Under the pieces are notes generated by a model. That model saw only the letters and a list, made by a program, of their open reading frames with translations, was not told where the DNA came from and did no database searches. 64,000 nt of DNA from Chrysomallon squamiferum. Lineage: Eukaryota; Mollusca; Gastropoda; Neomphalida; Peltospiridae. Positions 40,807-53,935 of the stretch are shown here, in pieces; the stretch's first letter is position 1, and each line of letters begins with the position of its first letter. The translations under genes and the position numbers were made by a program. Where the stretch lies: positions 24,495,755 through 24,559,754 of the forward strand of contig CM022670.1 in NCBI GenBank assembly GCA_012295275.1, written 5' to 3'.

Positions 40807-40808
<2 letters not shown>

Positions 40809-41864
40809 AGTAGCATAATGAAAATAAATAACACTTTGACTTCTATTATTGATGTTCTTGATCATCAGCTATTACAACTCGTACTACTGCTGTTGCCGCT
40901 GTTGTTGCTACTATTACTACTACTACTGGTACTATTGTAACAATAACACCAAAACAAAAACAACAGCAAAAATGACAAAGATGTAGTGATGATTATAACG
41001 AGAGTCACTGCCATAAATACAAATGAAGTGACAAATAAAACGGCGTAAATAAATAATAATAATAAAAACATTTTCACATACGTATCTATTAATACGGACA
41101 ACGCTTCGCAATGTCCCCGAAAAACAAAAGACCACAAATTAGTTTTCGTTTTTTTTTTTTTTTTAAACAATCTTCAGTAACCCAGCAAGAGTTGTTCCTC
41201 TTTAATAGGTTTTTGAACGCATACGTTTCGTATTTGCTACGTTAAACACTGAACTTACGAAAGTCAAGAGGGGATATATTAAGAACAGTCACCTTATCCT
41301 AGAAGTTCATTATTCTGTTATTCTTGAAAAATAATTATAATTTTTTCGACCTTGGTACGGACTCAAATCTAGGTGACTGCGTTTTAGATAACATATAAGA
41401 TATACAAAAAAGAGAGAGATTTGACTCACTTATGAACGTCGAGTATACTTGAACCACGATCCGCTGCCGGCGCTAAATTAATAGGAGAGAAACAGATAGA
41501 AAGAGATTTTATAATTACAGAACTGTGGCACGGTGTTAGCGTGAACCCCTCAGGCGTGACGGGTCACAGAGCTCGTAGAACTAAGACACTTTAATAATTT
41601 CACAGTCCACACGATGTAATAAGATAACAGTTTGTACAGCTGAGATGTATCAGTTATTCTGTTTTGCGATTGATTTATAATTAAAAGGAAATCGCCATTT
41701 GCTGTTCTTTTAATCTATAATGTTTTGAATTTTTAATTATCATTTATCGCTTAAAGATTTAAATATTTTCTCTTCTGTCAATTATGTTCTGACTGCCTGA
41801 ATTTGTTAATGCATACGCCGATGTATATACTAAAGGGACATTTATGCTGAGAAATAAAAAGTTA

Positions 41865-41957
41865 CACACACATACACACCCACACACACATACAGAGAGA
41901 CACACAGACACATACTCACAACACACAGAGACACACACACACACAACACAACACACA
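41865..41957. repeat. Imperfect (AC)n
   Basis: AC dinucleotides with AGAG interruptions. Confidence 0.85.
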
Positions 41958-42572
41958 AATTATATTCAAGGCAATTCTGTGATCTCTAGATCTCAGCCCA
42001 AATTTTTATGGAGAAAGGTTATAAATAAAGTCTGTACTCGGATCTTTGTCAGCCAGCGCACTGCTCATAAATATATCTGTATGAAACATAAACATAATTC
42101 GTTTCTAAGTTAATTGATAATACACATTAACGAGCTTTCGAAAGAATAAAAAAAATAAAATTATAATAACAAAAATAAATAAATAAATAAATAAATAAAC
42201 TTAAAAGAAATAAAATTAAATTAAAAAAAAATAATAATACAAAAATAAAAATATGCATACCTAGCGTGAAGTAAAACGTTAACATCCACTCCCTCTGACC
42301 CACCTTCGAGACGATTTCCCATTTATGCCCTAGCACACAAATGACATTTTCTGTGTGTGTAAAAATAACAAATCGGAATTTGAATTCTGACAAATGTAAG
42401 TTTCATCTGTTGTTAATAAAAGAAAACCGTGCCCATTCGGTTTAAATCGGATTTGCATCATCTAAGTACCATGTTGTTTACCGTCTGGTTTAGAAGGTTA
42501 ATCCGAATTTATTTTCTGATAAAGATTGCTACTATTACTAGACCTTAATACCGCCTCCGTTATTAGTACTAT

Positions 42573-42605
42573 ATTACTACTACTACTACTACTACTACTA
42601 CTACA
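42573..42605. repeat. (CTA)n microsatellite
   Basis: Pure CTA run inside a longer diverged trinucleotide field reaching about 42,720. Confidence 0.9.
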
Positions 42606-44214
42606 GTCACCACCACCACTATTACTACTAGCGCTTCTGTTACTGTTACTTCTACTATTCAACACCATCACTCCTGCTACTGTTGTCACCATTTCTACTA
42701 CTAACAGCATCACCACCATTAATCCAACTGCTATTTCCAGTTGCAGTAGGAAAAAAACTAAGTACCCCCCCCCAAAAAAAAAAAAAATAAAAAATAAAAA
42801 ATATAATGAAAAATAAAATCCCGAATTTTTCCATTAATATTCTTTCTCCTCGCAACCTCCAGACTAATTATGGGAAATACGATTACTGACACGTCACAGT
42901 GACGTCAAAGGCGTCGTGAAGTTCAGTCTAAAACGTAACTATTGAACATCTTAACATACGAAAAATTACACATTGATTCTCTAAATATATACTTAAAAAA
43001 AATAATAAAAAAAAAAAAAAAAATAAATAAATGAATAAATACTACTACTACTACTACTACTACTAATAATAATAATAACGATGATGATGATGCAAATTTT
43101 GATCAGAACTTCATACATGTGTTCATACTGTATGCACAGATACCTAATTAAAATAGTAAACTAACAAACTAATGATAAAGCGCCAACAAGAACTAGCAGA
43201 GGTAGCGTAAGAATTCTTTATACTGATAGTTAATGCTGAATCCACGTAACTTGTAGTTATTAATTCTTGAAGGAAACAAATGCAGTTACATATAGGTGTA
43301 GTTTTAATTGCACTGTGTCACATTTTCCTTATCGATTCTGAAGACAAAACCAAATTATTTAGCAACAAAGTGTCCTAATGAACTAGCACAATCAATTTTG
43401 CAATGTCTAATGAGCTCTTTCATATCGTAATTAACTGGAGAAAAAAAAAATATACGTAGGCAAAAGTATTCCTCCACGAAATCCTATATGCATGCATTTT
43501 CATTGAGGGGAATGAAGATAATAAAAAAAAAAAATAATAAAAAAAAATAAAGATTTTATTAAATAATAATAAAACTACCGTAATTGTTTCGAATGGTTAA
43601 AAAGAATATGTGTATGTGTGTGTGTGTGTTTTGAGAGTGTGTGTGTATATGTGAGTGTATATGTGTGTGTGTATATATATTACTTGTTATATATATATAA
43701 AACAACTTAACACAAACAGTCATGACCATGATCAATGCCTGTATCGAAATGCCAATCACCGGTACAAAATGAGAACTGTTGTTTCCAAAGTACGTGTGTG
43801 ACGAGAAAACCTTCACTTGACTGGCTCTGTGTGGAAGACAGCGTCCTTGGACGGTACATCTTTTAATACAACCAATTGGATTCACCATCACGAAGACGCG
43901 TGAGGGTAACCAAGAAACACCCTTTGATCCAGTATCGATCACTTGTGGAGTAGCTGTCGCAGCCACACATTCAATTACGGGCCTACTGGAGCATCTGTGC
44001 TGGAATTACTTTCAGCTGAGTAAAAACTCACATGCAAAAACCTTAAAGGTAACGTGAGTCAGTAGTACGATACACACAGTGGTGCATGTCACTTGCGGCA
44101 CTCGCAATCCTTTTTTTTTAATGGAAAGCAAATTTGTTCACTGTCAAGCTGTTAGAAGAATATTTTTTTTTTATCAAATAACGAGATCTTAAACATGTCT
44201 TACATTTAAAGTGT

Positions 44215-44650
44215 TTTATTTCGTTTATAAATAAACAACGTTAAAACGTGAATAACCAGCATAAATAACTGATATTGTATAAATGGAAATTTAACAGTTA
44301 ATTGCTCGAAATAAATGGTACAAATGGGTGCAGTGCATGTGTTTAAGTCCGTTTTTCGTTCAGTCACGAGCTTCTCTCAGCTGTGTTGATCAGATGACAT
44401 GAAGACGTCATACGTGCTTGTAGTGTTCAGATTCTCGTTTTTCTTCTGCTTCCATTTAGACTTAACACTTTTGTAATTTACCCTTCCGATATGTCAAGAC
44501 GAATAACAGTTGAAAAAGAATAAAACCAATAATAAACAAAAAAGAAAGTTTGTGTAGTGAGTTTAAGAGTCTGAAAAGAAGAGGAGATATTTCATTTATA
44601 AATAAACAACTTTAAAACGTGAATAACCAGCATAAATAAGCGATATTGTC
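44215..44650. repeat. Dispersed repeat copy 1 with duplicated edge
   Basis: Positions 44,277-44,589 match 51,111-51,426 at roughly 94 percent by eye. Here the unit is also flanked by about 60-base direct repeats (44,216-44,276 and 44,588-44,649, offset 371), as if a tandem dimer were truncated. A very short frame inside (start MSRRITVEKE) ends in a stop. It might be the start of a pogo/CENP-B-like transposase, but this is speculative. Confidence 0.7.
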
Positions 44651-44757
44651 AATGAAATTCGCAGCTTTTATCCGACTACATTTTATTTATTTATTTTGAA
44701 GAATAACAACAGCAGAACAACCAAGAAAAAACATCAATAAAACGGATGAATCTCTTT

Positions 44758-44782
44758 ATATATATATATATATATATATATC
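44758..44782. repeat. (TA)n microsatellite
   Basis: Pure TA run. Confidence 0.9.
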
Positions 44783-45523
44783 AATGGTTTCCTATTTGTC
44801 TATTGATTTTCAGTCCCTGCCTCAATTATTTAATAATTAGTCGTACCTAATAATAATGACATCATTGACCACAATTTTTTTTATTTGTCGATTTTCTACA
44901 CGTTTTCATAAGTCGATGAACCAGATGTGAAATTCCTTCTGACATAATTATCTCAACACATTTATATTTTTACATCTAAGTAAGTATGTGCCTTTCTTTC
45001 CCCACGTGAAATCTGTTTGTATAACGTAAGACACAAACATGTAGGCGGTACATCTTATCAGTATGATAGATCGATATAATCGTTTGTCTGAGCTTCTTTA
45101 CCAAACTCATAAGAAGCTTTAGGTAAAACGAAAAACCAATCAACCGAAAGTCTGACTAAATTGTAAACTGTTACGTTATGTTTGATAAACATATGAAATT
45201 GTATTTATTTATTTAATTTTTAAATAAATTTATGTTTTAATGATCGAAAGAATACACTGAACTGAAAATCAGAAGTTAGAGATTAAATCAAATGAAGATA
45301 ACAACAACTAGAACAACAACAACAACGATGATAATGAACATAATAATAATAATCAAGGTAATAAAAATAATATATACTACAACTAGTGGAAGTAGTAGTA
45401 GTAATAGTAGGAGTACTTGTTAGTAACAAAATTCCTAAATCACAACATGATTTATCAATAAAAGAAAAATTCAGTTTAAGAAAAAGTAAGAAAGAACACA
45501 TATTATACAAACTGAATTGATAA

Positions 45524-45915
45524 AACATTTAACAGAATCATGTAAAAAGATAACATTATTTTCTGTTTTTACATGAACAAAAGAACTTGATTCTAAGTAG
45601 TTCATTTGTTTTAGAATGTAAATTTGCATGGCATAGTTTTTGTTTGTTTGTGTAGGTGTATTTGTAGGCGTATGTTCTAGCACGTAAATGGAAAACAGGC
45701 CGACATTTTCTGTATGTAAAAATAACAAATAAACATTTAACTGAATCTTGTTAAAAGAAAACAACACATTATTTTCTGTTTTTACATGAACAAAAGAATT
45801 TCATTCTAAGTAGTTTAAGTTGTTTTAGAATGTACGTTAGCATGGCATAGTTTTTGTCTATTTGTGTATGTATATGTGTAGGCGTGTGTGCTTGTGTGTT
45901 AGTGTACGTTAATGC
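45524..45915. repeat. 208-bp tandem duplication
   Basis: 45,524-45,690 and 45,732-45,915 share long stretches such as ATTTTCTGTTTTTACATGAA and GCATGGCATAGTTTTTGT at an offset of about 208 bases, with scattered substitutions and small gaps. Confidence 0.85.
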
Positions 45916-46225
45916 GTTTGCAGGTTTGCTGACATCTTCCTTCTTTTTTCTTGAACCAGATAATATATACAAACTTTTAATTTTTATTATTAATAACGTT
46001 GTGCTTTATATAAGATACACTCATGTTGTTAACGTATCAGTGGTATGTATATCTTCCTTTCACAATAAATATGTATTTTTTCAATCCGTGCTTTCTTTAT
46101 TATCAGTCTAATTTAAACGTATGGAATCAGTTACGTGGAACAGGAGCTTAATGCAATTCACTGTCGTTCGTGAACTTGGAAATAAAGAACCGCAAGCTAT
46201 TCTGAGGACCATTCTACTGGATATA

Positions 46226-47008
46226 CAGTGGTACCACGATTTACGAGTGCCCCAACTTACGAGTTTTCCGAGTTACGAGCAGTCGCACGGTCGAGTTTTT
46301 GCTTTGAGTTGCGAGCCAAAATCGGACTTACGAGCGAGCTTTGGATACGCTGCCGCTAGTTGGCGCAACGAAGAACACAACATCCGCCCAGCATCCCGCA
46401 ATTCACTCGTTTGCTTCAAATGGTTACCTCGCCGTGGAAGCATCTCTGTTATGTTGTGCTCGCGTTTTGTGCAGTATTTTTCCAAATTTCTATAGATCCT
46501 AAGAGACTGAGTGCAAAGAACAGTGCTGAGAAGAAGAAGCGGATGATGTCTATTGAATTAAAGGATGAAATCATAGAAAAACATGAGCGAGGTGTGCGTC
46601 TAGTAAACATGGCTAGGCAGTACGAACGTAGTACATTACGATATGTACTATACTGAAGCAGAAGGAGTCGATAAAGGCTGTAACTCCAGCCAAAGGCGTT
46701 AAACAATTTCTAAGCTGCGGACCTCTGTCCATGAAAAGATGGAGAAACCCTAATCCTGTACACTTTACAAAACCAATTTATTTCCTTACGTTCTCTTTTA
46801 TTTTGTTTTTATGCAATATTTGTCATCTATACATTCATTTTTCTTATTTAAAAACACGTTACAAAACATTTGGGTGGTTTTGGGGATTGGAACGGATTAA
46901 TGGTATTTCACTTAATTTCATTTTGAAAAATTGATTTGATATACGAGCAAATTTGAATTACGAGCTCGGTCACGGAAAGAATAAAACTCGTAAGTCAAGG
47001 TACCACTG
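46226..47008 (+). mobile_element. Tigger/pogo-like DNA transposon, internally deleted
   Basis: Inverted ends of about 23 bp, starting CAGTGGTACC and followed by TTACGAG, match at 20 of 23 positions and resemble the Tigger family's CAGTGGTACC ends. The left flank is TA; the right flank is TT, a mutated TA. At 783 bp it is far shorter than an autonomous element of about 2.5 kb. Only the N-terminal DNA-binding part of the transposase remains. Confidence 0.8.
46501..46750 (+). pseudogene. Tigger/pogo transposase N-terminal relic
   Basis: Residues KKKRMMSIELKDEIIEKHER and then LVNMARQYERST fit the N-terminal helix-turn-helix of CENP-B/Tigger transposases. A frameshift near 46,640 separates this from ILKQKESIKAVTPAKGVK, a typical continuation of the same domain. 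The DDE catalytic domain is absent. The element cannot encode an active enzyme. Confidence 0.75.
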
Positions 47009-47206
47009 TTTTCTGGATCCATCTCTAAGCAGAAGATTCGATACAATCCCATGCTGTACCATCCATATTTGTTTTGCTAATACAGCTCTAATCCTTGCGA
47101 ATTCAATGTGGATCCATCAGGATATAACCATTCAGATAAATGTATTGAAAATGAAGTAGAAACTATTTTTAATATTTCATTTGATATGTTTTAAAAATTA
47201 ATAATA

Positions 47207-47209
47207 AAA

Positions 47210-47262
<53 letters not shown>
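47207..47262. repeat. (AAAT)n microsatellite
   Basis: Pure AAAT tetramers. Confidence 0.95.
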
Positions 47263-47265
<3 letters not shown>

Positions 47266-48242
47266 AATAACAAAAAAATGTTCAGCTGTCATTCTTAGTT
47301 ACAAGCGATGACATGTCATGGTATTTATTCGTACCACTCCAGATACACTTTAAAGTAAAAATACAGGACGCCTTATTTATTTTTATTTTATTTTTTCTTC
47401 TTTATAATAATTTAAGGAATTACACGGTAATATCCTTTCTTTTTATGAGATTAATATAAGTTAGATAAGTAATATTATTACATTTGGAATGAAATAATAA
47501 GGAAACGTTCGGGCCGTAATTCAAGTAAAAAAAAAACCCAAAACCCAACAAAAACGAACAAAATTAAAACACGACATTTAGATACGTTTTTATTCTTTCG
47601 CTTAAGAACCTACAACCCAAAGGCTTCTCGAAATCTCTGTTTAAGAGCACAATATTTATTTTCAGCTCAACTCATCCTTGATTTTATTTAGATACGACCC
47701 AGATGAGAAGCATGCTCGCAGGTACTTTGAAATCCATATGCAAGTAATTACACAGTCTTGGATAATGTCGCCTCTGTCGTTTGCCTTGAGCAACAGCAGG
47801 CAGTTTATAAGGAAAAGCCATGCATTAACGTTCTCCACAGTTCGGATTCTCGTTCTATTTTGAGAAAATCTTAGCAGTTCATTTATTTTATAAAAAGAAT
47901 CATTATATTGCATTTTTACGCTTTCGGTTTGTGGTAATATTATAAAAGGAGTTTTTCTGGGTTTTCAAAAAATAAAAAAAATAATAAAAAAATTCCGCCT
48001 TAAACCACGATTCTTGTTCTATTTTATAGAAAATTAAAAAGAAATTGCATTAATTTAATTGAAAGAAAAGAAGAAAAGAGGGGAAATAGAAAAGAATTCG
48101 ACTAGATGTAACAGAATAATCCATTTCTATCCGTAAATTAGCAAAGAAAAAGAAAATGTCAGTGTAAGAAAGAATAAATAATAAACAAGACTAAACTGAA
48201 AGAAACTAATCTAATCTAATCTAAGTAAACTGAACATAATTT

Positions 48243-48460
48243 AAAACTAAACTAAAACTAAAACTGAAACTAAAACTTGAACTGAAACTGAAACTGAAAC
48301 TAAAACTAAAACTAAAACTAAAACTAAAACTGAAACTGAAACTAAAACTTGAACTGAAACTGAAACTAAAACTAAAACTAAAACTAAAACTAAAACTAAA
48401 ACTAAAACTAAAACTAAAACTAAAACTTAAACTTAAACTTAAACTAAAACTAAAACTAAA
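48243..48460. repeat. Hexamer array (AAACTA/AAACTG)n
   Basis: About 35 hexamers of AAACTA and AAACTG with AAACTT variants, in blocks of like variants. A short (TAATC)n lies just left at about 48,210. Confidence 0.9.
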
Positions 48461-48940
48461 TTAATCGTTGGAAACAAGAAAATACGACAGATAAACAAAG
48501 AAATAAATATTAATCACGAAATCAAGAAGAAAACTAAATGAAAATAACATCACTGCATTTCTGATACAATTTCTCTTGACCGAAATATTTCATTTGTTGT
48601 TAAAATAATACTCTAGGGAATTTTGCAGTCCAGTAATAGTGTAATATTATTGTGTAACTGGCCGAAATGAATTGAAATTTTACGCCAACAGCAGCTGGAC
48701 ACGCATTTTGTTGCTTCTATAAATACACTGAAAGAACGAATGAGTCATCTGGAGTGCAGCAAATCCTGTCTTGACTTTCTTGAATGGTTTGTTTATAAGG
48801 TCCTTGATGGAGAGAACTAAACAAACAGAGAAACTAAATGATATATAGATGACAGAATGAAAGTGAAAATTTGTATGTAAGTTAATGGATAAATAGGTAG
48901 TAAATTGAGACATTAAATATAGAATGAGAGTAATGGCAAT

Positions 48941-49050
48941 AGTAGTAGTAGTAGTAGTAGAGTAGTAGTAGTAGTAATAGTAGTAGTAGTAGCAACAACA
49001 GCAGTAGTAGGAGTGATGGTGATAGTAGTAGTAGTAGTAAGTAGTAGTAA
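48941..49050. repeat. (TAG)n field
   Basis: TAG triplets with AAC and GTG interruptions. Confidence 0.9.
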
Positions 49051-49827
49051 CAACAATAATAATGATGATTATGAAAATGACGATGGTGAAGATGCAGATG
49101 CTGATGACGACGTTTAGTAGATCACACCATGCAAACTCTTGTCTATTCGATTGCAGTTCACAGTAAATAGGATTCAAAGTACCACTCTGTTATAAGAAAT
49201 ATAGCCCATACTCACTTTTTAGTAAAGTATTGTTTTAGCAAAGCCTATCAAATCCAAAGTCAGTAGATTTAATGAGAGTTCACTGTGAAAAAGGAGAACA
49301 AATTAGAGATCATGGTAATAAAATTATAAAACAAAATACTAAACATTTTACAACGAAAGGAAAGAAATATTTTGTTCTTTAACAATGTTAAATACAAAGC
49401 AGGCAAGGGTGTAAATGTACAGATATATGAATACTGTCACTTTTATTTATGCAGCTTCCAATTTACTAAACATTTGTTTAGATGATTCGAGATGCTGAAG
49501 GCTTAAAACCAGTGCATTTTAGTATACAGTAATTAGCGATCCTAGGGAATGATAAACTAAGCTATACTACCCTATACATCACTACAGTATGCCACACCAA
49601 ACCCTAACATGTAACAGCATTTCACACAACAGCAGAGTAAGCTACGTTTGCACTATACTTTATCAGATTAAAGGATTCAGTGTAATTAAATAACTGTTCT
49701 GTCTTGTCTAGCGACAATTTGTGACTTTTAAGAGCTGTGTCAAGCAGAGGTAAAAGATACGAAGAAGGGAAATAGCCTGAGTTATATAGCTTTACGTTGC
49801 AATTTCGCTTTAGTTAACAGAAAAGCA

Positions 49828-49829
<2 letters not shown>

Positions 49830-49892
<63 letters not shown>
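49830..49892. repeat. (AG)n microsatellite, 63 bp
   Basis: Pure AG run. Confidence 0.97.
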
Positions 49893-49897
<5 letters not shown>

Positions 49898-50280
49898 TTA
49901 GCAATATATATCGGCTAATGTCTGATTAACATCTGACCTGAATTACTTTTGCAGTATACAAATTATACTGATACGCGGAAGATGGTCAGGCGTTTATATC
50001 TTCCTTCTTCTTTGTAAAATACGTCTCCTTCATTAAAGAGTGAAGTAAAACCCCAATAAGAGAAAATTGCTTCTGGCTGAACAATATATTCACCATAAAT
50101 GTTTTTGATTAACGAATCAGAGGGATTTTCTTTGAAGTCGTCGATTCTGGTAGAAGTTCCTGCAGGGAGTGTTTCATTTAACGCGATTCAGGCCGTGACA
50201 TTTAAAAATTCATTTTGTATACTAATTGTTAGATTATAATTTATAATAGGCAGTGTTGTTATACTGATGTTTGTTTGATG

Positions 50281-50282
50281 AT

Positions 50283-50325
<43 letters not shown>
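50281..50325. repeat. (ATTT)n microsatellite
   Basis: Pure ATTT tetramers. Confidence 0.95.
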
Positions 50326-51051
50326 CATATATTTATCTGGTATAGAAAAATGTTTGACAGTGAAACCATATTTTCAGTTATTAATTCTTGAATACTGATA
50401 AGGGCTGGTTTCATTTCGGTTCCTGGACACCAAAAAGAACCCACTGTCGATTATCAATAAACAGAGGTGCACATCCCATGAAAACTTAATTATTTATGTA
50501 TATATGAACACAGATGCTTACACATAACATATATATATATACACATATATATATATACACATACCCACATACACACATACAAACATACATACACACATTT
50601 ATCTTTGTATGACACATATATACATTTCCACAAACTCACACATTGCAAATAAGTCATTAATGCTTAGAGAAGCAAATTTACCACAATGCTAGAGGTGTTT
50701 TTCATGTACCACGTTACCTTAACTTTTAATAATTTTTATTTCTCTAATTCTGAATAAAATTGATATTTTTTTTTCCTTTTACTTGTCAAGTTTTTCTTTT
50801 CTTGTTTACTTTTGAATATAGTTTATACATTATTTCATTCAATATTAATTGATGCAGTTATTAATATTCCTTAAGGTCAAATAGGCGTCAGGGTTTACTC
50901 CCAAATTGTAGAATTCCCATTTTGTCGAACTGCTAAATAAGGTTCAGTGGTCTTATTGACATGCATGTTTTTACCTCAGTCATTATAATGAACTGTTCCA
51001 GATTATTTGGAAACCAATTATTATAGTATAGATACAGTAATACCTCGCTTA

Positions 51052-51074
51052 ACGATATCCCACTTTGACGATTT
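51052..51074 (+). mobile_element. Possible solo DNA-transposon end
   Basis: CAGTAATACCTCGCTTAACGA after TA resembles the ends of pogo/Tigger-type elements. No inverted partner was found within 500 bases, and the dispersed repeat copy at 51,111 follows closely, so this may be its left end. Confidence 0.4.
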
Positions 51075-51110
51075 TGTTTTGATTTTTAAAAATTTTTTTT
51101 TTTACAGATT

Positions 51111-51426
51111 ATATAAATAGAAATTTAATAGTTAATTGCTCGAAATAAATGGTACAAATGGGTGCAATGCATATGTTTAAGTCCGTTTTTCGTTCAGTCA
51201 CGAGCTTCCCTCAGATGTGTTGATCAGATGACATGAAGATGTCATACGTGCTTGTAGTGTTCAGATTCTCTCTTCTCTTCTGCTTCCATTTACACTTAAC
51301 ACTTTTGTAATTTACCCTTCCGATATGTCAAGACGAATAACAGTTGAAAAAGAATAAAACTAATAATAAACAAAAAAAAAAAAAGTTTGTGTAGAGAGTT
51401 TAAGAGTTTTAAAAGAAGAGGAGATA
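51111..51426. repeat. Dispersed repeat copy 2
   Basis: Matches 44,277-44,589 in the same orientation with about 20 differences. It lacks the 60-base flanking duplication present at copy 1. Confidence 0.8.
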
Positions 51427-52509
51427 ATCAGCATGACTGTGTGTAAGAGAGATATGTCAGTTTACTTTGGTTAGCGATAATGAATTAATAATGTTATGTG
51501 CGGACGCATTTTTTTCTTTCAGTATGCATTAAAAATACGTAACGCGTTTACGGTAAAAAAAATCTTACTATTATCATCTATATTGTGATTTTAGATTAAA
51601 AAGGATGAAGAGAACAGAAACATTTTTGTTTAATGTGTATAATTAGTAAGTGAACTGGTTTCTCTCTTAGAATTAGCTCTGAGATGTGTTTTTAATCGAT
51701 CATAAAATTTATTATTATTATTATTATTTTTTTTTTTTTTTTTTTTTAACGGAAAGGAAATATCGATGAATTTGAAATGACAACTAAATAAGAAGAATAA
51801 AGAAACCAGATTTATGTAAATTGGTAAATGAACCATGGTCCTTTAAAATCAAAACTTGTATGAACATGAAGATGCCAAGTTCATTACATACAGAGGTAAT
51901 CAGGTATTTCGGTCTGTGTTGTTTTATAAAAGATACATTAGTGTTCTCCAGATACAGAACCAGAGTTACTGAGATACAGTTAAAAATATACTCGTTGAGA
52001 ATTAGATCTGAAATAGTTAACAGTCGCGTAGTATACGAAGAAGGTAAAAATTTAAAGATGAAAGAAAATAAAAATAAGACACACACACACACGCAATAGA
52101 TTATTACAAAATTCTAAACAAAATTCTGGCCTCTTCACATCCCAACAATTGCTCCACCATTAATACATTCCTATCTCTATGTGTAACCACATGTGTAACT
52201 CAAATTAAGAAAAGAAAAAAAAAATACACAGATAAAATGTGTGATGAGTGCCTCTTCAAAAAATAATTTCAGTTTATAAATCTGACACGTACGATATCGC
52301 ATGCTGATCCACTGATAATGAACTAACAGTGTTGTTCAGTTGTGTGACTTTGTGACACATGAACTTTAAGCTGCAGGCTTTGAAGCAAGGCTAACATGCC
52401 TTAAGGCAAAAGTAACGACGGACAGAAAAGAGAGGAACCTCAGATTGTTTATGTTAAATTAACACTTAAAACAAGCTGAACTTCTCGCAGCAAAATTAAT
52501 ATGTTAGTG

Positions 52510-52515
<6 letters not shown>

Positions 52516-52606
<91 letters not shown>
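52516..52606. repeat. (AG)n microsatellite, about 90 bp
   Basis: Pure AG run. Confidence 0.97.
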
Positions 52607-52608
<2 letters not shown>

Positions 52609-53829
52609 TGAACACGCTAAAACATTAAATATTTCATATGATAAAATTTGTTTAAAATATACAGTAAACAATAACAAAAACAAGTAGAACAAAAAATAAG
52701 CAATAATTTCTAAATAACGTAAAAATTAAAATGCCAGCTCACTGTTGTTCAGTGTGATTGGAATTCAAGCATCAAGAACTGATTTAATTTTTAACGCTGC
52801 CGATAACAGCATGGAAACATCCAAAGGACAGGAGGTTTTTCAATCGATCGTTCTTACACCAAATATGTAAACAGATTTAGAAATCTCCAAAATGTGTTTG
52901 AATTAGTGTAGTTTTTTTTAACATTACTGAAATGTTAGAAATTATCAGTTTAAATAACTTTAAAACCACAGGCTACCGAATTTGAAAGTAAGAGTAATAA
53001 TAATAATAATAATGATATTAATGTCAACACACGTATTTTCTTTTTTATGCATCTAAATATTCTCGGTGATTACCAAAATTTAGAGATAATGAAATTCAGC
53101 TCTATATTTTAACAATGTTAACGTATTATCCTGTTTATGGGAATGTTTACATAAAAAGCCAACAATCGCGTATCCTCATTCCGTTTAATTAAAATGTTAA
53201 ATCATATACAACGCTTAATAATGCCTTATAACTCGTACATACAACATTTGTTGACAGCAGTCTTTTATTAAAACGTTTTTCGTTTTTTCCTGTATTTTAA
53301 TAACATGTTTTTGAATACTCTTGCAACAGAGCAAAGATTGCGCGTAAATACAAACTCATATATGTAGTAATGACATTTGTCATGGGTTACTGAAGCGAAC
53401 AAGGTTTCATGATTGAAATGCAATTTGAAATATAATCTCACATGAATGCATTACATTTAACGGAGACATATGAAATAATCCAGATTAATTTTATAAGTAA
53501 GCTACAATCTGAATGCCGTTCTAAGCAGTTTTAATAACTTAATAAACGTGATTGTATTGTGACAAGTAAGACTATTTGATGACAATACAGTGACTTAATT
53601 TTGATGTCAGACTATCTGAAGTTAAGTTACATTAAATTATTCGATTTTGTCTGTTAACATAACAAACATTAGTGTGTTTTCACACCAGAAACTATCCCAA
53701 AAAAAGAAATATTCAGATATCCTAGATATTTGTTTTTCAGTTTAATAAACCTAATTCACATCAGAGTCTGTTGATGAATTAGTGTATTTTGAAAGATAAG
53801 TTAGATTTGGCAAATGAATTGAATGTGAG

Positions 53830-53878
53830 GACACACACACACACACACACGCCCTCCACCCACCCACACACACACACT

Positions 53879-53917
<39 letters not shown>

Positions 53918-53935
53918 AGACACACACACACACAT
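53830..53935. repeat. (AC)n microsatellite, interrupted
   Basis: AC dinucleotides with CCACC and TC interruptions. Confidence 0.95.

Larger units (their letters stand above)
33843..46225. other. Gene-poor stretch 33.8-46.2 kb
   Basis: No exon or RNA gene recognised. Contents are the listed repeats, a non-repetitive GC-richer block near 40,360-40,560, and an open, non-repetitive minus-strand stretch near 43,740-43,966 without recognisable motifs. Confidence 0.45.

Noticed and set aside
43559-43966. 135-codon minus-strand open frame
   Set aside because: Its first half is non-repetitive but matches nothing I recognise, the start is GTG, and its end is a translated (TG)n repeat.
48243-48460. 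CRISPR or telomere-like array
   Set aside because: The hexamer repeat has no spacers and is not TTAGGG; it is an ordinary short tandem repeat.
48680-49177. 165-residue minus-strand frame
   Set aside because: Dominated by the translated (TAG)n field; flanking parts have no recognisable motif.
52730-52770. THAP-domain-like start MPAHCCS
   Set aside because: A stop follows after eight residues and nothing downstream supports the domain.
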